DNA of 64,000 nucleotides from Streptomyces sp. HUAS ZL42. Its GTDB lineage: Bacteria; Actinomycetota; Actinomycetes; Streptomycetales; Streptomycetaceae. The translations under genes were made by a program, and so were the position numbers. Shown piece after piece: positions 33,822 through 42,813 of this stretch; position 1 is the stretch's first letter, and each line of letters opens with the position of its first letter. The notes under the pieces were generated by a model, which saw only the letters and a list, made by a program, of their open reading frames with translations, did not search any database and was not told the DNA's origin. The stretch covers positions 8,467,001 to 8,531,000 of the forward strand of contig NZ_CP160403.1 of NCBI RefSeq assembly GCF_040782645.1. The letters are read 5' to 3'.

Positions 33822-34790
33822 ATGCAGGCATGGCAAGTACATGAGAACGGCGAGCCGAGCGAGGTGATGCGGCTCCAGAACGTGGAGCGGCCCACGCCCG
33901 GCGACAGCCAGGTGCTGCTGAAGGTGCGTGCCGCGAACATCAACTTCCCGGACGTGCTGATGTGCCGGGGCCACTACCAGGTCAGGCCTCCGCTGCCGTT
34001 CACGCCGGGCGTCGAGATCTGCGGTGAGACCGAGGACGGCCGCCGGGTGATCGCCAACCCCGCGCTGCCGCACGGCGGTTTCGCCGAGTACACGGTCGCG
34101 GACGCCGCCGCCGTCCTGCCCGCGCCCGACTCGCTGGACGACGCCGAGGCCGCCGCCCTGCACATCGGCTACCAGACCGGCTGGTTCGGCCTGCACCGCC
34201 GGGCCGCCCTGGAAGCCGGCGAGACGCTGCTCGTCCACGCTGCCGCAGGAGGGGTCGGCAGCGCGGCGGTGCAGCTCGGGAAGGCCGCGGGGGCGACGGT
34301 CATCGGTGTCGTCGGCGGTGCCGACAAGGCCGCCGTCGCCCGGGAGCTGGGCTGCGACGTCGTGATCGACCGGCGGAGCGAGGACGTCGTCGCCGCCGTG
34401 AAGGAGGCCACCGGCGGCCGGGGCGCCGACGTGATCTACGATCCCGTCGGCGGCGAGGCCTACGCCCAGTCCGCGAAGGTCGTCGCCTTCGAGGGCCGGA
34501 TCGTGGTCGTCGGCTTCGCGAGCGGGACCATCCCCAGCCCGGGGCTGAACCACGCCCTGGTGAAGAACTACTCGATCCTCGGCCTGCACTGGGGCCTGTA
34601 CAACACCAAGAACCCGAAGCTGGTCCAGCACTGCCACGAGCAGCTCGTCGAACTGGCCGCCAGGGGTGCGATCAGGCCGCTGGTGAGCGAACGGGTGCCG
34701 CTGGAGGAGGCCGCCGCCGCAGTGCAGCGGGTCGGCGACGGCGTCACCACCGGCCGGGTCGCCGTCGTACCGAACGGAGCCGCAGCATGA
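33822..34790 (+). CDS. zinc-free quinone oxidoreductase-like MDR protein
   Basis: A 322-residue medium-chain dehydrogenase/reductase. It has a GroES-like N-terminal domain (ANINFPDVLMCRGHY) and an NADPH fold with AAAGGVGSAAVQLGKAAG; the zinc-binding cysteines of alcohol dehydrogenases are absent. It reduces quinones or enones with NADPH. GGAGG lies seven bases before ATG 33822. Its stop overlaps the next acyl-CoA dehydrogenase start (ATGA), so it probably supplies a reductase or enoyl-type step in the same acyl-CoA pathway. Confidence 0.88.
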   Translation: MQAWQVHENGEPSEVMRLQNVERPTPGDSQVLLKVRAANINFPDVLMCRGHYQVRPPLPFTPGVEICGETEDGRRVIANPALPHGGFAEYTVADAAAVLPAPDSLDDAEAAALHIGYQTGWFGLHRRAALEAGETLLVHAAAGGVGSAAVQLGKAAGATVIGVVGGADKAAVARELGCDVVIDRRSEDVVAAVKEATGGRGADVIYDPVGGEAYAQSAKVVAFEGRIVVVGFASGTIPSPGLNHALVKNYSILGLHWGLYNTKNPKLVQHCHEQLVELAARGAIRPLVSERVPLEEAAAAVQRVGDGVTTGRVAVVPNGAAA

Positions 34791-35968
34791 CCGACGCAGC
34801 CGAACTCAAGCGCCGCACAGCGAAGCTGCTGGCCGCGCATCCGCCGGCCACGACGGATCGCCTGGACTTCCTCCTTGCCCGCTTCGACGCGGGACTGGCC
34901 TGGGTGCACTACCCGGAGGGCCTCGGCGGCCTCGGTGCCCCGCGCTCCCTGCAGGCCGTCGTGGACGCCGAGCTGGAGGCGGCCGGCGCCCCCGACAACG
35001 ACTCGCGCCGCAACGGCATCGGGCTCGGCATGGCCGCCCCGACGATCCTCAAGTACGGCACCGAGGAGCAGAAGCAGCGCTATCTGCGGCCGCTGTGGAC
35101 GGGTGAGGAGGTCTGGTGCCAGCTTTTCAGCGAGCCCGGCGCCGGCTCCGACCTCGCCGCGCTCGGCACCCGGGCCGTCCGGGAGGGCGACGACTGGGTG
35201 GTCAATGGGCAGAAGGTGTGGACGTCCGGCGCGCACAACGCCCGCTGGGCCATCCTCATCGCCCGCACCGACCCGGACGTGCCCAAGCACGCGGGCATCA
35301 CCTACTTCCTCTGCGACATGACCGACCCGGGTGTCGAGGTCCGGCCGCTGCGCCAGATCACGGGCGAGGCCGAGTTCAACGAGGTCTTCCTGACCGACGT
35401 CCGCATTCCCGACTCCCGTCGCCTCGGCGAGGTCGGCGACGGCTGGCGCGTCGCGCAGACCACGCTGAACAACGAACGCGTCGCCATCGGCGGTATGCGG
35501 CTGCCCCGTGAGGGCGGCATGATCGGCCCGGTCTCGAAGACTTGGCGCGAGCGGCCCGAACTGCGCACCCACGATCTGCACCAGCGCCTGCTGAAGCTCT
35601 GGGTCGAGGCCGAGGTCGCCCGCCTCACCGGCGAACGCCTGCGCCAGCAGCTCGTCGCGGGCCAGCCCGGCCCCGAGGGCGCCGGCATGAAGCTCGCCTT
35701 CGCCCGCCTCAACCAGGAGATCAGCGGCCTGGAGGTGGAACTCCGCGGCGAGGAGGGCCTGTTGTACGACGACTGGACCATGCGCCGGCCCGAGCTGGTG
35801 GACTTCGTCGGCCGCGACGCCGGCTACCGCTACCTCCGCTCCAAGGGCAACAGCATCGAGGGCGGGACCACCGAGGTCCTGCTCAACATCGTCGCCGAGC
35901 GCGTCCTGGGCCTGCCGTCCGAGCCGCGCACCGACAAGGACGTCGCCTGGAAGGACCTCGCCCGATGA
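34787..35968 (+). CDS. acyl-CoA dehydrogenase, first subunit of a likely heteromer
   Basis: A 393-residue acyl-CoA dehydrogenase. The FAD/substrate segments are LFSEPGAGSDLA and NGQKVWTSGAHN. At the C-terminal position of the usual catalytic Glu it has SIEGGTTEVLLN, with glycine before GT; a Glu in LNNERVAIG could serve instead, as in isovaleryl-type enzymes. It overlaps the genes on both sides by four bases. Pairs of adjacent full-length and shorter acyl-CoA dehydrogenases in actinobacteria often form alpha2-beta2 heterotetramers for steroid side chains or branched acyl-CoAs, which I infer here. Confidence 0.9.
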   Translation: MTDAAELKRRTAKLLAAHPPATTDRLDFLLARFDAGLAWVHYPEGLGGLGAPRSLQAVVDAELEAAGAPDNDSRRNGIGLGMAAPTILKYGTEEQKQRYLRPLWTGEEVWCQLFSEPGAGSDLAALGTRAVREGDDWVVNGQKVWTSGAHNARWAILIARTDPDVPKHAGITYFLCDMTDPGVEVRPLRQITGEAEFNEVFLTDVRIPDSRRLGEVGDGWRVAQTTLNNERVAIGGMRLPREGGMIGPVSKTWRERPELRTHDLHQRLLKLWVEAEVARLTGERLRQQLVAGQPGPEGAGMKLAFARLNQEISGLEVELRGEEGLLYDDWTMRRPELVDFVGRDAGYRYLRSKGNSIEGGTTEVLLNIVAERVLGLPSEPRTDKDVAWKDLAR

Positions 35969-37038
35969 CCGATCTGCTGTACTCGGAGGAGGAAGAGGCG
36001 CTGCGCGACGCCGTCCGGGACCTGCTCACGGACCACTGCGACGCGCCCGGCGTGATCGCGCGCACCGAGTCGGACGCCCCGCACGACCTCGAGGCATGGA
36101 AGGCGCTCGCCGACGGAATGGGCCTCGCGGGTCTCCTGGTGCCCGAGGACCGGGGCGGCCAGGGTGCCACGCACCGCGAAGCCGCCGTCGTCCTTGAGGA
36201 GCTGGGGCGGGCGGCCGCCCCCGTGCCGTATCTCACGAGCGCCGTCGTGGCGACCGAGGCGCTGCTGGCCTGCGAGACCGGCGACCTGCTCGCCGAGCTG
36301 GCCTCCGGACGCAGGATCGGCGCTCTCGCCGTCGCGCTGAACGTCGCTCCGGGCGGCGCCTACCAGGCCGTACGCCATGAAGGCGGGTCCCTGCACGGGG
36401 AGCTGACCGGGATAGCCGACGCGGCGGCCGCGGACGTGTTGCTGGTCCCGGCGGAGGACGGCGGATTGTACGCGGTCGAGGCGGACGCCGTGACCGTCAC
36501 CCCGCAAGCCTCCCTCGACCTCACCCGCCCCCTCGCGACCGTCACCCTCGACGGGGCGCCCGCCCGCCGGATCGGCGACGCCGAACCCGCCGTACGGCGT
36601 GCCCTGCGCGCCGGGGCCGGGCTGCTCGCGTCCGAGCAACTCGGGCTCGCCGAATGGACGTTGACCGAAACGGTGCGCTACCTGAAGGAGCGCAAGCAGT
36701 TCAACCGGCCCGTCGGTGGCTTCCAGGCGCTCAAGCACCGGCTCGCCCAGCTCTGGCTGGAGGTCGTCAACCTCCGTGCCGCCGCGCGCAACGCGGCCGA
36801 CGCCCTCGCGACCGGCGAGGACGCCGACGTGGCGGTCGCCGTCGCCCAGGCGTACGCGGCGTCCGTCGCCGTCCACGCCGCCGAGGAGGCGCTGCAACTG
36901 CACGGCGGTATCGGCATGACGTGGGAGCACCCCGTGCATCTGTACCTGAAGCGGGCGAAGGCCGACTCCATCGCCTACGGCACGGCAGGCGCCCACCGCG
37001 CGGCCCTGGCCGAACTGGTCGACCTGCAAGCCCCCTGA
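35965..37038 (+). CDS. acyl-CoA dehydrogenase, second (shorter) subunit
   Basis: A 357-residue member with the family fold but degenerate central motifs: the SEPxAGSD region is replaced by a shortened beta domain and the C-terminal site reads SIAYGTAGAHR without the catalytic Glu. The arginine-bearing ERKQFNRPVGGFQ and the LQLHGGIGMTWEHP segment are retained. Such partners contribute half of the FAD site in heteromeric enzymes. It overlaps the upstream subunit by four bases and ends the operon with a strong terminator. Confidence 0.88.
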   Translation: MTDLLYSEEEEALRDAVRDLLTDHCDAPGVIARTESDAPHDLEAWKALADGMGLAGLLVPEDRGGQGATHREAAVVLEELGRAAAPVPYLTSAVVATEALLACETGDLLAELASGRRIGALAVALNVAPGGAYQAVRHEGGSLHGELTGIADAAAADVLLVPAEDGGLYAVEADAVTVTPQASLDLTRPLATVTLDGAPARRIGDAEPAVRRALRAGAGLLASEQLGLAEWTLTETVRYLKERKQFNRPVGGFQALKHRLAQLWLEVVNLRAAARNAADALATGEDADVAVAVAQAYAASVAVHAAEEALQLHGGIGMTWEHPVHLYLKRAKADSIAYGTAGAHRAALAELVDLQAP

Positions 37039-37050
37039 CGTACATCCCGG

Positions 37051-37080
37051 AAAAGCCCGCCCGACCTCGGGCGGGCTTTT
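37051..37080 (+). terminator. intrinsic terminator of the MDR/acyl-CoA dehydrogenase operon
   Basis: A 13-bp stem (37051-37063 with 37068-37080) with a 4-base loop, starting AAAA and ending in TTTT, 12 bases after the stop. Confidence 0.88.
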
Positions 37081-37148
37081 CCGTGTGCCCCGCGCGGAGG
37101 CGATGAACACAGGGCGGCAGTCCGGCCAACTCCTGCCACATACATGCT

Positions 37149-37201
37149 CTTTGAGGGCTGACGGACCTCATACTCCATGAGGTCCCGTACGGCCCTCAAA
37201 G
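37149..37201 (+). promoter_or_regulatory. nested double hairpin touching the ribosome site of the phosphodiesterase gene
   Basis: An outer perfect 10-bp stem (CTTTGAGGGC 37149-37158 with 37192-37201) encloses an inner perfect 9-bp stem (GGACCTCAT 37163-37171 with 37177-37185). The outer right arm ends at the first base of the GGGAGG ribosome site. It could be a 5'-leader switch or paired operators. Confidence 0.55.
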
Positions 37202-37212
37202 GGAGGCAGAGC

Positions 37213-38076
37213 ATGGCCCTCACCACCCGCCGCAGAGCCCTCACCACTCTCGGCGCCGCCCTCGCGGGCGCGGCCGCCCTGCCCGCCGCCCGCGCGGCGG
37301 CGGACGAAGAACGGCACGGACCCCGCCCGTTGTGGCGCGCCCATGCCCACAACGACTACGAGCACCCGCGTCCCCTCTTCGACGCCCTCGACCACCGCTT
37401 CGGCAGCGTCGAGGCCGACATCTTCCTCGTCGGTGACCAGCTCCTCGTCGCCCACGTCCCCGTCGACCTCGACCCGGCCCGCACCCTCGAGTCCCTCTAC
37501 CTCGACCCGCTGGCCGCCCGCGTCAAGGCCAACCACGGTTCCGTCTACCGGGGTCGGCGCGGGCCCCTGCAACTGCTCATCGACATCAAGACCGAGGGCT
37601 CGTCGACGTACCTCGAACTCGACCGGCATCTGCGGCGCTACCGGCACCTGTTCACGACGTACGCCCACGGCCGCGTGCACACCGGTCCCGTCACCGCCGT
37701 CGTCTCCGGCGACCGCGCGGCCCGTACGCCGATGGAGGCCCAGACCGTGCGCCGGGCCTTCTACGACGGTCGTCTCGCCGACCTCGGCAGTGCCGCACCC
37801 GCCTCCTTCATCCCGCTGATCAGCGACAACTGGACGCTCAACTTCACCTGGCTGGGCGTGGGCGCGTTCCCGGACGCCGAACGGCAGAAGCTGCGGGCCA
37901 TCGTCAAGGCCGCCCACTCCCGGGGGCAGAAGGTGCGGTTCTGGGCCACCCCGGACGTGGCCGGTCCGGCGCGTGACGCCCTCTGGGCCGAACTGGTCGC
38001 CGCCGAAGTCGACTACCTCAACACCGACGACCTGGCGGGCCTCGAGGCGTTCCTGGACGCCCACCGGTCCGCGTAG
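37213..38076 (+). CDS. Tat-exported phosphodiesterase-like protein (GDPD/PI-PLC fold)
   Basis: A 287-residue secreted protein. The twin-arginine signal is TTRRRALTTLG followed by an Ala-rich hydrophobic run and an ARAAA cleavage region near residue 32. The mature start RAHAHNDYEHPRPL and the metal/acid segment VEADIFLVGDQLLVAH match the glycerophosphodiester phosphodiesterase / phosphatidylinositol phospholipase fold. It probably hydrolyses phosphodiesters outside the cell, for phosphate scavenging. GGGAGG lies six bases before ATG 37213. A nested hairpin lies just upstream. Confidence 0.83.
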   Translation: MALTTRRRALTTLGAALAGAAALPAARAAADEERHGPRPLWRAHAHNDYEHPRPLFDALDHRFGSVEADIFLVGDQLLVAHVPVDLDPARTLESLYLDPLAARVKANHGSVYRGRRGPLQLLIDIKTEGSSTYLELDRHLRRYRHLFTTYAHGRVHTGPVTAVVSGDRAARTPMEAQTVRRAFYDGRLADLGSAAPASFIPLISDNWTLNFTWLGVGAFPDAERQKLRAIVKAAHSRGQKVRFWATPDVAGPARDALWAELVAAEVDYLNTDDLAGLEAFLDAHRSA

Positions 38077-38178
38077 AACCACTCGTTCGGCGGACAGGTC
38101 AGCCGCCCGGACGATCCCTCCGCTACGCGACACTTGCGGCCGAACGCCGCGAAGCGGACGTGGCGGAGGAGGTTGACG

Positions 38179-38373
38179 ATGGTGCTTTCCATCTCTGTGG
38201 TGCTGCTGCTCCTGATCCTGGCCGTGATCTTCATGCGCAGCGGCGGGCTGAAGGTCTCCCACGCACTGGTGTGCCTGCTGCTCGGCTTCTACCTGGCCGG
38301 CACGAACATCGCCCCCACCATCCACAGCGGTTTCACGGCGACCGCGGACATCGTCGGCAGCCTTCGGCCGTGA
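38179..38373 (+). CDS. 64-residue membrane protein
   Basis: A small hydrophobic protein starting MVLSISVVLLLLILAV, with one span at residues 3-18 and a second at about 27-43 (ALVCLLLGFYLAGTN). A strong GGAGGAGG precedes ATG 38179. Similar short proteins occur in other streptomycetes with no assigned function; I cannot assign one. It stands alone between the phosphodiesterase gene and the convergent glycosidase gene. Confidence 0.75.
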   Translation: MVLSISVVLLLLILAVIFMRSGGLKVSHALVCLLLGFYLAGTNIAPTIHSGFTATADIVGSLRP

Positions 38374-38401
38374 GGCCGCGCGGGTGGTGGGGGTGTGCGG
38401 G

Positions 38402-39637
38402 TCAGCTCGTGTAGAAGACCCCGATGCCGTTCGGGACGGGGCGCTCCGCACCGCCGGACGGGTGGTTGCGCACGGTGACCTTGGCCGAGCCTGAGGGGCG
38501 GGCGACCAGCGTCGTCGAGCCGCCGCCGTCCAGGCTGAAGGCGTCGACGGCTCCGAGGCTCTTCATCTGGGCGGCCACTTCGGCGATCGTCAGACCGCTG
38601 CGGTACGCCGTCGCGCCGTCCAGTGCGAACAGGACCACACGCTTGCCGCCTGTCGCGATGCCCACCGCGGTGCGCACGGCCGCGGTCGCGCCGTCGAGAC
38701 CGGGCAGCGGCTGTCCGCCCCTGACGACCGGGTAGCCGCCGAGTGCGAAGCGGTACGAGGTCTTCGAGGCCGCCGTCAGCCCGTGGGTGATCCACACGCG
38801 CTGACCCTTGACGAACTTCCGCAGCCTGTCCGCGCCGGCTTCCCGGCCGACGAGCACGGTGTCACCGCGGGCGATGGCACCGCTGCCGGGCGTGGCGGAG
38901 ACCGAAACGACCCGGCCGCGCCGGACCGTCACCTCGTACGTGTCGGTGCTGCACGCCGCGGCCCGGTCGGTGTCCGTGCCGCAGGTGGCGCGCACCCGGG
39001 AGACGCTGCCCCAGGCGGACGTGTACGCGCCGACCGAACCCACCGGCAGCGCGTACTGGTTGAGCCCGCCGAGCGGGACCCGCCTGGTGAGGGTGCGGGC
39101 CGAGCCCTGGAAGTCCAGGCTGTCCAGCCGGGCCCGTCCGTCGGTGCCGACACCCACCACGTCCTCGGTGGTCGTGCCCGGCGGCAGCTCAGGACCGAAC
39201 CGCTGTCCGTCCGGGACCGCCGCCTTGAGCACCCGCCCGTCCGCGATCGCAGGCCCCACGCTCGCGCCGGTCGCCGTGACACCCGGGTGCTGGGTCTCGG
39301 TGATGTTGAAGAAGTCGCCGTTGACGCCGGCGACGGCCTTCTGGTTGTTGGCCAGCGTCGAGACGGCGGCCCGCGCGGCCACGGCCCCGGGATGCAGCAG
39401 TCCCAGGCTGACGTGCGTGTTGGTCAGGTCGACGCTCAGCACATGAGCGTGCGTCAGTCCCTTGGCGCCCCGGATGTCGTACTGCTTGTAGACGACACCC
39501 GGGGCGATCTGGGTACCGGCCGTCGCGGCGCCGGCCGGTGCGGCCCCTACAAGGGTCGCGCCGGCCAGCGCGCTGAATGCGGTGAATACCGGCAGAACCG
39601 TTCTGCCTGTTCTGAGTCGTTTTTGACGTCGCGTCAC
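38402..39637 (-). CDS. secreted phosphodiester glycosidase family protein (NAGPA domain)
   Basis: A 411-residue exported protein. A basic start MTRRQKRLRTGR is followed by a signal core and cleavage after GAATA near residue 40. The C-terminal half has the NAGPA/phosphodiester-glycosidase block, including RTAVGIATGGKRVVLFALDG (in two parts RTAVGIATGG, KRVVLFALDG) and the hallmark FSLDGGGSTTLVARP. Family members hydrolyse N-acetylglucosamine phosphodiesters; in Streptomyces a wall or exopolysaccharide substrate is likely but unknown. GTG 39637 is used with AGGGGGG upstream. Confidence 0.85.
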   Translation of the reverse strand: MTRRQKRLRTGRTVLPVFTAFSALAGATLVGAAPAGAATAGTQIAPGVVYKQYDIRGAKGLTHAHVLSVDLTNTHVSLGLLHPGAVAARAAVSTLANNQKAVAGVNGDFFNITETQHPGVTATGASVGPAIADGRVLKAAVPDGQRFGPELPPGTTTEDVVGVGTDGRARLDSLDFQGSARTLTRRVPLGGLNQYALPVGSVGAYTSAWGSVSRVRATCGTDTDRAAACSTDTYEVTVRRGRVVSVSATPGSGAIARGDTVLVGREAGADRLRKFVKGQRVWITHGLTAASKTSYRFALGGYPVVRGGQPLPGLDGATAAVRTAVGIATGGKRVVLFALDGATAYRSGLTIAEVAAQMKSLGAVDAFSLDGGGSTTLVARPSGSAKVTVRNHPSGGAERPVPNGIGVFYTS

Positions 39638-39725
39638 ACAACCCCCCTGAGATCACGGCAACTTTCTCAGGCCTCAGGGGACTTGACCAATCGGGTGTGA
39701 CCTGGACGGGTGACTCCGCGCCGTC

Positions 39726-40883
39726 TCAGGATTGCTCGTACGGCGTGAAACGGGCCGGGGTGTGGTCGATCGGCAACCCGGAACGCCAGGAGGTCAGAGC
39801 CTGTGCGCTGCACACGAACAGGGACGGCGGCAGGTGGTCCAGCGGATACCAGCGCCAGTCGCCCACGCTCTCACCGGGCTGGTCGCCCGGTTCGCCTCCC
39901 CACCGTGTGACGACCGAGGGCACCGTCACGCGCACGACTCCGTCGGCGTGGTCGAGAAGCGTGCCCAGCAGGCGTACGTCGGAGGGCACGGCCTCGAGCC
40001 CCGTCTCCTCCCCGAGCTCACGGACGACCGCCTCCTGGAGCGACTCTCCGGGTTCCACCGTGCCGCCCGGCACTTCCCATGTGCCCCTGCGGTGCCGTCC
40101 CAGCAGGAGCCCCCGGGGGCCGTGCAGGATGGCGGCCACACCGAGGGCCGCGTGCGCGACGGGAGGCAGCGAGGTGCGCGGGCGGGAGGAGACGCGAACG
40201 GGCCGTCGTACGCGGAAGATGCGGTAGGAGGCGTGGTTGCCCGGTTCCGGTGCGTCGAGGACGTCGACCCGCTCCACGCGCAGCCCGTGCTCGGCGAGCA
40301 GGCTCTCCCAGAGCTCCGGGGCGAGCACCCACATCCGCACCGTGCTGTCACCGCCGTCGGCGAACCGCAGGTTCTCGGGCCGGGACACGACGTCCGACGA
40401 GGGCCCGTCACCCTGCGAGTTGGTGTGCAGCGCGGAGAAACACAGCGTCCCGCCGGGGCTGAGCGCCGTCGCCAGGGCGGGCAGCAGCCGGCCGGGATCG
40501 ATGTACGGGAGGGTGTTGACGGAGTAGATCACGTCGTACGGGCCCGCCGTACGCAGATGTTCGACGGCGTCCGCCCGCACCAGCCGCAGCCCGGGCAGTG
40601 CGCCGTAACGTGCCCGGGCGCGCTCGTGCTGGGTGGCCGAGGCGTCGATGGCGTCCACCGAGGCGCCGTGCGCGCGGACGAGATGGGCGGCATGCCGGGC
40701 CGTACCGCAACCGAGGTCCAGCACGCGCCGGCCCGCCAGGTCCCCGAGGACCTCTGCGCCAGGCCCCGCCCCCGGGATGCCCCAGTCGAGGCGGTCCGCT
40801 TCGGCGAGTACGGTGCCGCGTCGCAGATGGTGGTCTCCGTAGGCCTGCCAGACGCCGGCGTTGACCGCCTCCGCACTGTCCAT
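39726..40883 (-). CDS. fusion of SAM-dependent methyltransferase and Nudix hydrolase
   Basis: A 385-residue two-domain protein. Residues 1-225 form a class I methyltransferase ([14 protein letters not shown], then VDAIDAS). Residues 240-385 form a Nudix domain with a canonical box [13 protein letters not shown] and [11 protein letters not shown]. The combination is recorded in other actinobacteria, but I know of no defined substrate. ATG 40883 was chosen over GTG 40889 on ribosome-site spacing (GGGG, five bases). It is divergent from a PadR gene 42 bases away, a possible regulator. Confidence 0.87.
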   Translation of the reverse strand: MDSAEAVNAGVWQAYGDHHLRRGTVLAEADRLDWGIPGAGPGAEVLGDLAGRRVLDLGCGTARHAAHLVRAHGASVDAIDASATQHERARARYGALPGLRLVRADAVEHLRTAGPYDVIYSVNTLPYIDPGRLLPALATALSPGGTLCFSALHTNSQGDGPSSDVVSRPENLRFADGGDSTVRMWVLAPELWESLLAEHGLRVERVDVLDAPEPGNHASYRIFRVRRPVRVSSRPRTSLPPVAHAALGVAAILHGPRGLLLGRHRRGTWEVPGGTVEPGESLQEAVVRELGEETGLEAVPSDVRLLGTLLDHADGVVRVTVPSVVTRWGGEPGDQPGESVGDWRWYPLDHLPPSLFVCSAQALTSWRSGLPIDHTPARFTPYEQS

Positions 40884-40925
40884 GGTCACCCCTTTGAGTA
40901 ATCAACGAGCTGTTAGCTTGAGATC

Positions 40926-41489
40926 ATGGCTCTGCGCAATGCGGTGATGGCCGCGCTTCTGGAAGGTGAGGCGTCCGGGTACGACCTCGCAAAGGGGTTC
41001 GAGGCCTCCGTCGCCAACTTCTGGATGGCCACCCCGCAGCAGATCTACCGCGAGCTGGAGCGCATGGAGAGCGAGGGGCTGGTCTCGGCGCGTGTCGTGC
41101 AGCAGGAGCGGCGGCCCAACAAGCGGCTCTTCTCGCTCACCGAGGCCGGACGCGAGGCCGTGCGCGCCTATACCGCCGAGGTTTCCAGCAAGCCGATGGC
41201 CATCAGGGACGAGTTGCTGGTCAAGGTCCAGTGTGTCGACGCCGGCGACCTCGGGGCAGTCCGGGCCGGCCTCACCGAGCGCGTGGAGCGCGCCGAGGCG
41301 AAGCTGGCCCGATTCGAGCGCCTGCGGGAACGACTGCTGGCCGGCCGCACCGAGGAGGAGTACCTCGCCACCGCCGAGCGCGTCGGCCCCTACCTCACCC
41401 TGCTGGGCGGTCTGGCTCTGGAGCGGGCCAACCTGCAGTGGGGCAGAACCGTCCTGCGCACGCTGGACCGGCGGGCCGCGACCCCTTAG
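40926..41489 (+). CDS. PadR family transcriptional regulator
   Basis: A 187-residue regulator with the winged-helix PadR domain (MALRNAVMAALLEGEASGY in the first 19 residues, later QIYRELERMESEGLVSA) and a C-terminal coiled dimerisation helix (ERVERAEAKLARFERLRERL). PadR proteins usually repress adjacent genes in response to small molecules. It is divergent from the methyltransferase-Nudix gene with only 42 bases between, so that gene is the natural target. Confidence 0.9.
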   Translation: MALRNAVMAALLEGEASGYDLAKGFEASVANFWMATPQQIYRELERMESEGLVSARVVQQERRPNKRLFSLTEAGREAVRAYTAEVSSKPMAIRDELLVKVQCVDAGDLGAVRAGLTERVERAEAKLARFERLRERLLAGRTEEEYLATAERVGPYLTLLGGLALERANLQWGRTVLRTLDRRAATP

Positions 41490-41574
41490 ATGCTGATCGC
41501 CAGCTCCGCGTCCGTGAACGCGACGCCCAGGGCCGCGCACAGCGCCCACCCCGCCAGCGCGACGCATAAGCGGC

Positions 41575-41799
41575 GTGCGCATAAACCGCTGGGTGGACGT
41601 GGCCGTGACGTACGGCGACGGCATCGCCGTGCTGTACGTGGACGGTTCGGAGGCCGGCCGCAATGCCTCCGTCACCGTGGAACCGCGCTACTTCGGCAAC
41701 CACCCGTATCTGAAGGCGGCGGTCGACGACTTCCGGGTGTACGGAAGGGCGCTGACACCGTCCGAGGTCGCGGCGCTGGCCCGTCCCGCGAGCGGCTGA
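41575..41799 (+). pseudogene. orphan C-terminal remnant of a LamG domain protein
   Basis: A 74-codon frame from GTG 41575 encodes only the last third of a concanavalin-like LamG domain: WVDVAVTYGDGIAVLYVDG and the ending VDDFRVYGRALTPSEVAAL. The same ending occurs twice in the large GH43 protein of this window (VDDFRIYDRALSATEV). There is no signal peptide, no ribosome site and no upstream part of the fold, so it is best read as the leftover of a deleted glycoside hydrolase or binding protein. The rest of the gap 41490-41818 holds nothing else recognisable. Confidence 0.65.
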
Positions 41800-41818
41800 A
41801 CACCCGCCCCCGGGAGGG

Positions 41819-42739
41819 TCACGGCTCCGACGTCTCGGTCTCGAGCGACGCCCGGGTCGCCCTGCCGTACACGCCGGGCTCGTCCTTGTAGACGGCGCGG
41901 GTGAACTGGTAGCCGCGGACCGCGTTCTCCACATCGCGGTCGTAGGTGCCGTCCGCGTCGGCGTAGTAGGCGCCGATCTGGCGCAGACGGAGCTGGAGTT
42001 CGGTCACCTCGGGTCCCGTGTCGCCGAGGCGGAGGACGGGGGCCTGCGCTCCCGAGCCGCTGGGCCCGGGGGCGGCCGTGGCCGTGGCGGCAGGGGTGGA
42101 GGCGGACTCGCTCGGAGCGGCGGAGCGGCTCGGGGCGACCGGACCGGCGGAAGGAGCCGTACCGGGGGACGAAGCCGGGCTTCTGGACGGATCTGTGGAA
42201 GAGGCGCTCCCGGACGGTTCCACGGACGACACCTCGCGCGAGCCGTCCGGCACGCTCGGCCGCACGTCGTCCCGTACGGATCCGTTCCGTGAAGGGCTCT
42301 CGTAGGTGAGGAACCCGCCGACGACCCCTCCGGTCACCAGGACCGCCACGGCGGCCGCCGCCCCGGCGGCCATGACGGCGCGATGCCGGCGCCGGGGCTC
42401 TGCCCGGGGCTTCGGGGGTGCGGGACGGGCCTCGTCGTCCGGCGGGGTGTGCGGGGCCGGCTCAGGCACGTCGGGAGGGCCCGGCTCGTGGGCCGGCGGA
42501 GCCCCGGTCGGCTCGGTCGTCGCGGAACCCTCCGCCTCCACCGGCGGTCCCGGGTCGTCGCCGAGTTCCACGAACGGCCGTATCCGCAGCGGATCGAAGT
42601 CCTCCGCGGCCGCCGCTTCGGCCGTACGCGTGTCGCGGTGGGCCTCGGACGCAAGGTCGCCGCAGGAGCAGTCCGGAGTGCCGTCCGCCGCCCGGGGCTC
42701 ACCACATGCCGGGCAGACGGGGCCGTTCGGTTCACTCAC
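41819..42739 (-). CDS. zinc-ribbon membrane protein with external peptidoglycan-binding domain
   Basis: A 306-residue single-span protein. A short zinc-ribbon (CPACG and CSCG) begins the cytoplasmic part, followed by a Pro-rich acidic linker and an Arg stretch. One span lies at about 121-146 ([20 protein letters not shown]). Outside is a Ser/Pro/Thr-rich stalk, then a C-terminal PG_binding_1 domain (LRLGDTGPEVTELQLRLRQIG). It probably anchors in the wall. GTG 42739 follows GGGAGAGGGA. The partner or role is unknown. Confidence 0.8.
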   Translation of the reverse strand: MSEPNGPVCPACGEPRAADGTPDCSCGDLASEAHRDTRTAEAAAAEDFDPLRIRPFVELGDDPGPPVEAEGSATTEPTGAPPAHEPGPPDVPEPAPHTPPDDEARPAPPKPRAEPRRRHRAVMAAGAAAAVAVLVTGGVVGGFLTYESPSRNGSVRDDVRPSVPDGSREVSSVEPSGSASSTDPSRSPASSPGTAPSAGPVAPSRSAAPSESASTPAATATAAPGPSGSGAQAPVLRLGDTGPEVTELQLRLRQIGAYYADADGTYDRDVENAVRGYQFTRAVYKDEPGVYGRATRASLETETSEP

Positions 42740-42813
42740 GTGCGTCCCTCTCCCTACGGACTGCAGAGTTTAGGCAGATCGCCTTCACGCGATCTCCCCG
42801 AACCCCGCAAACG

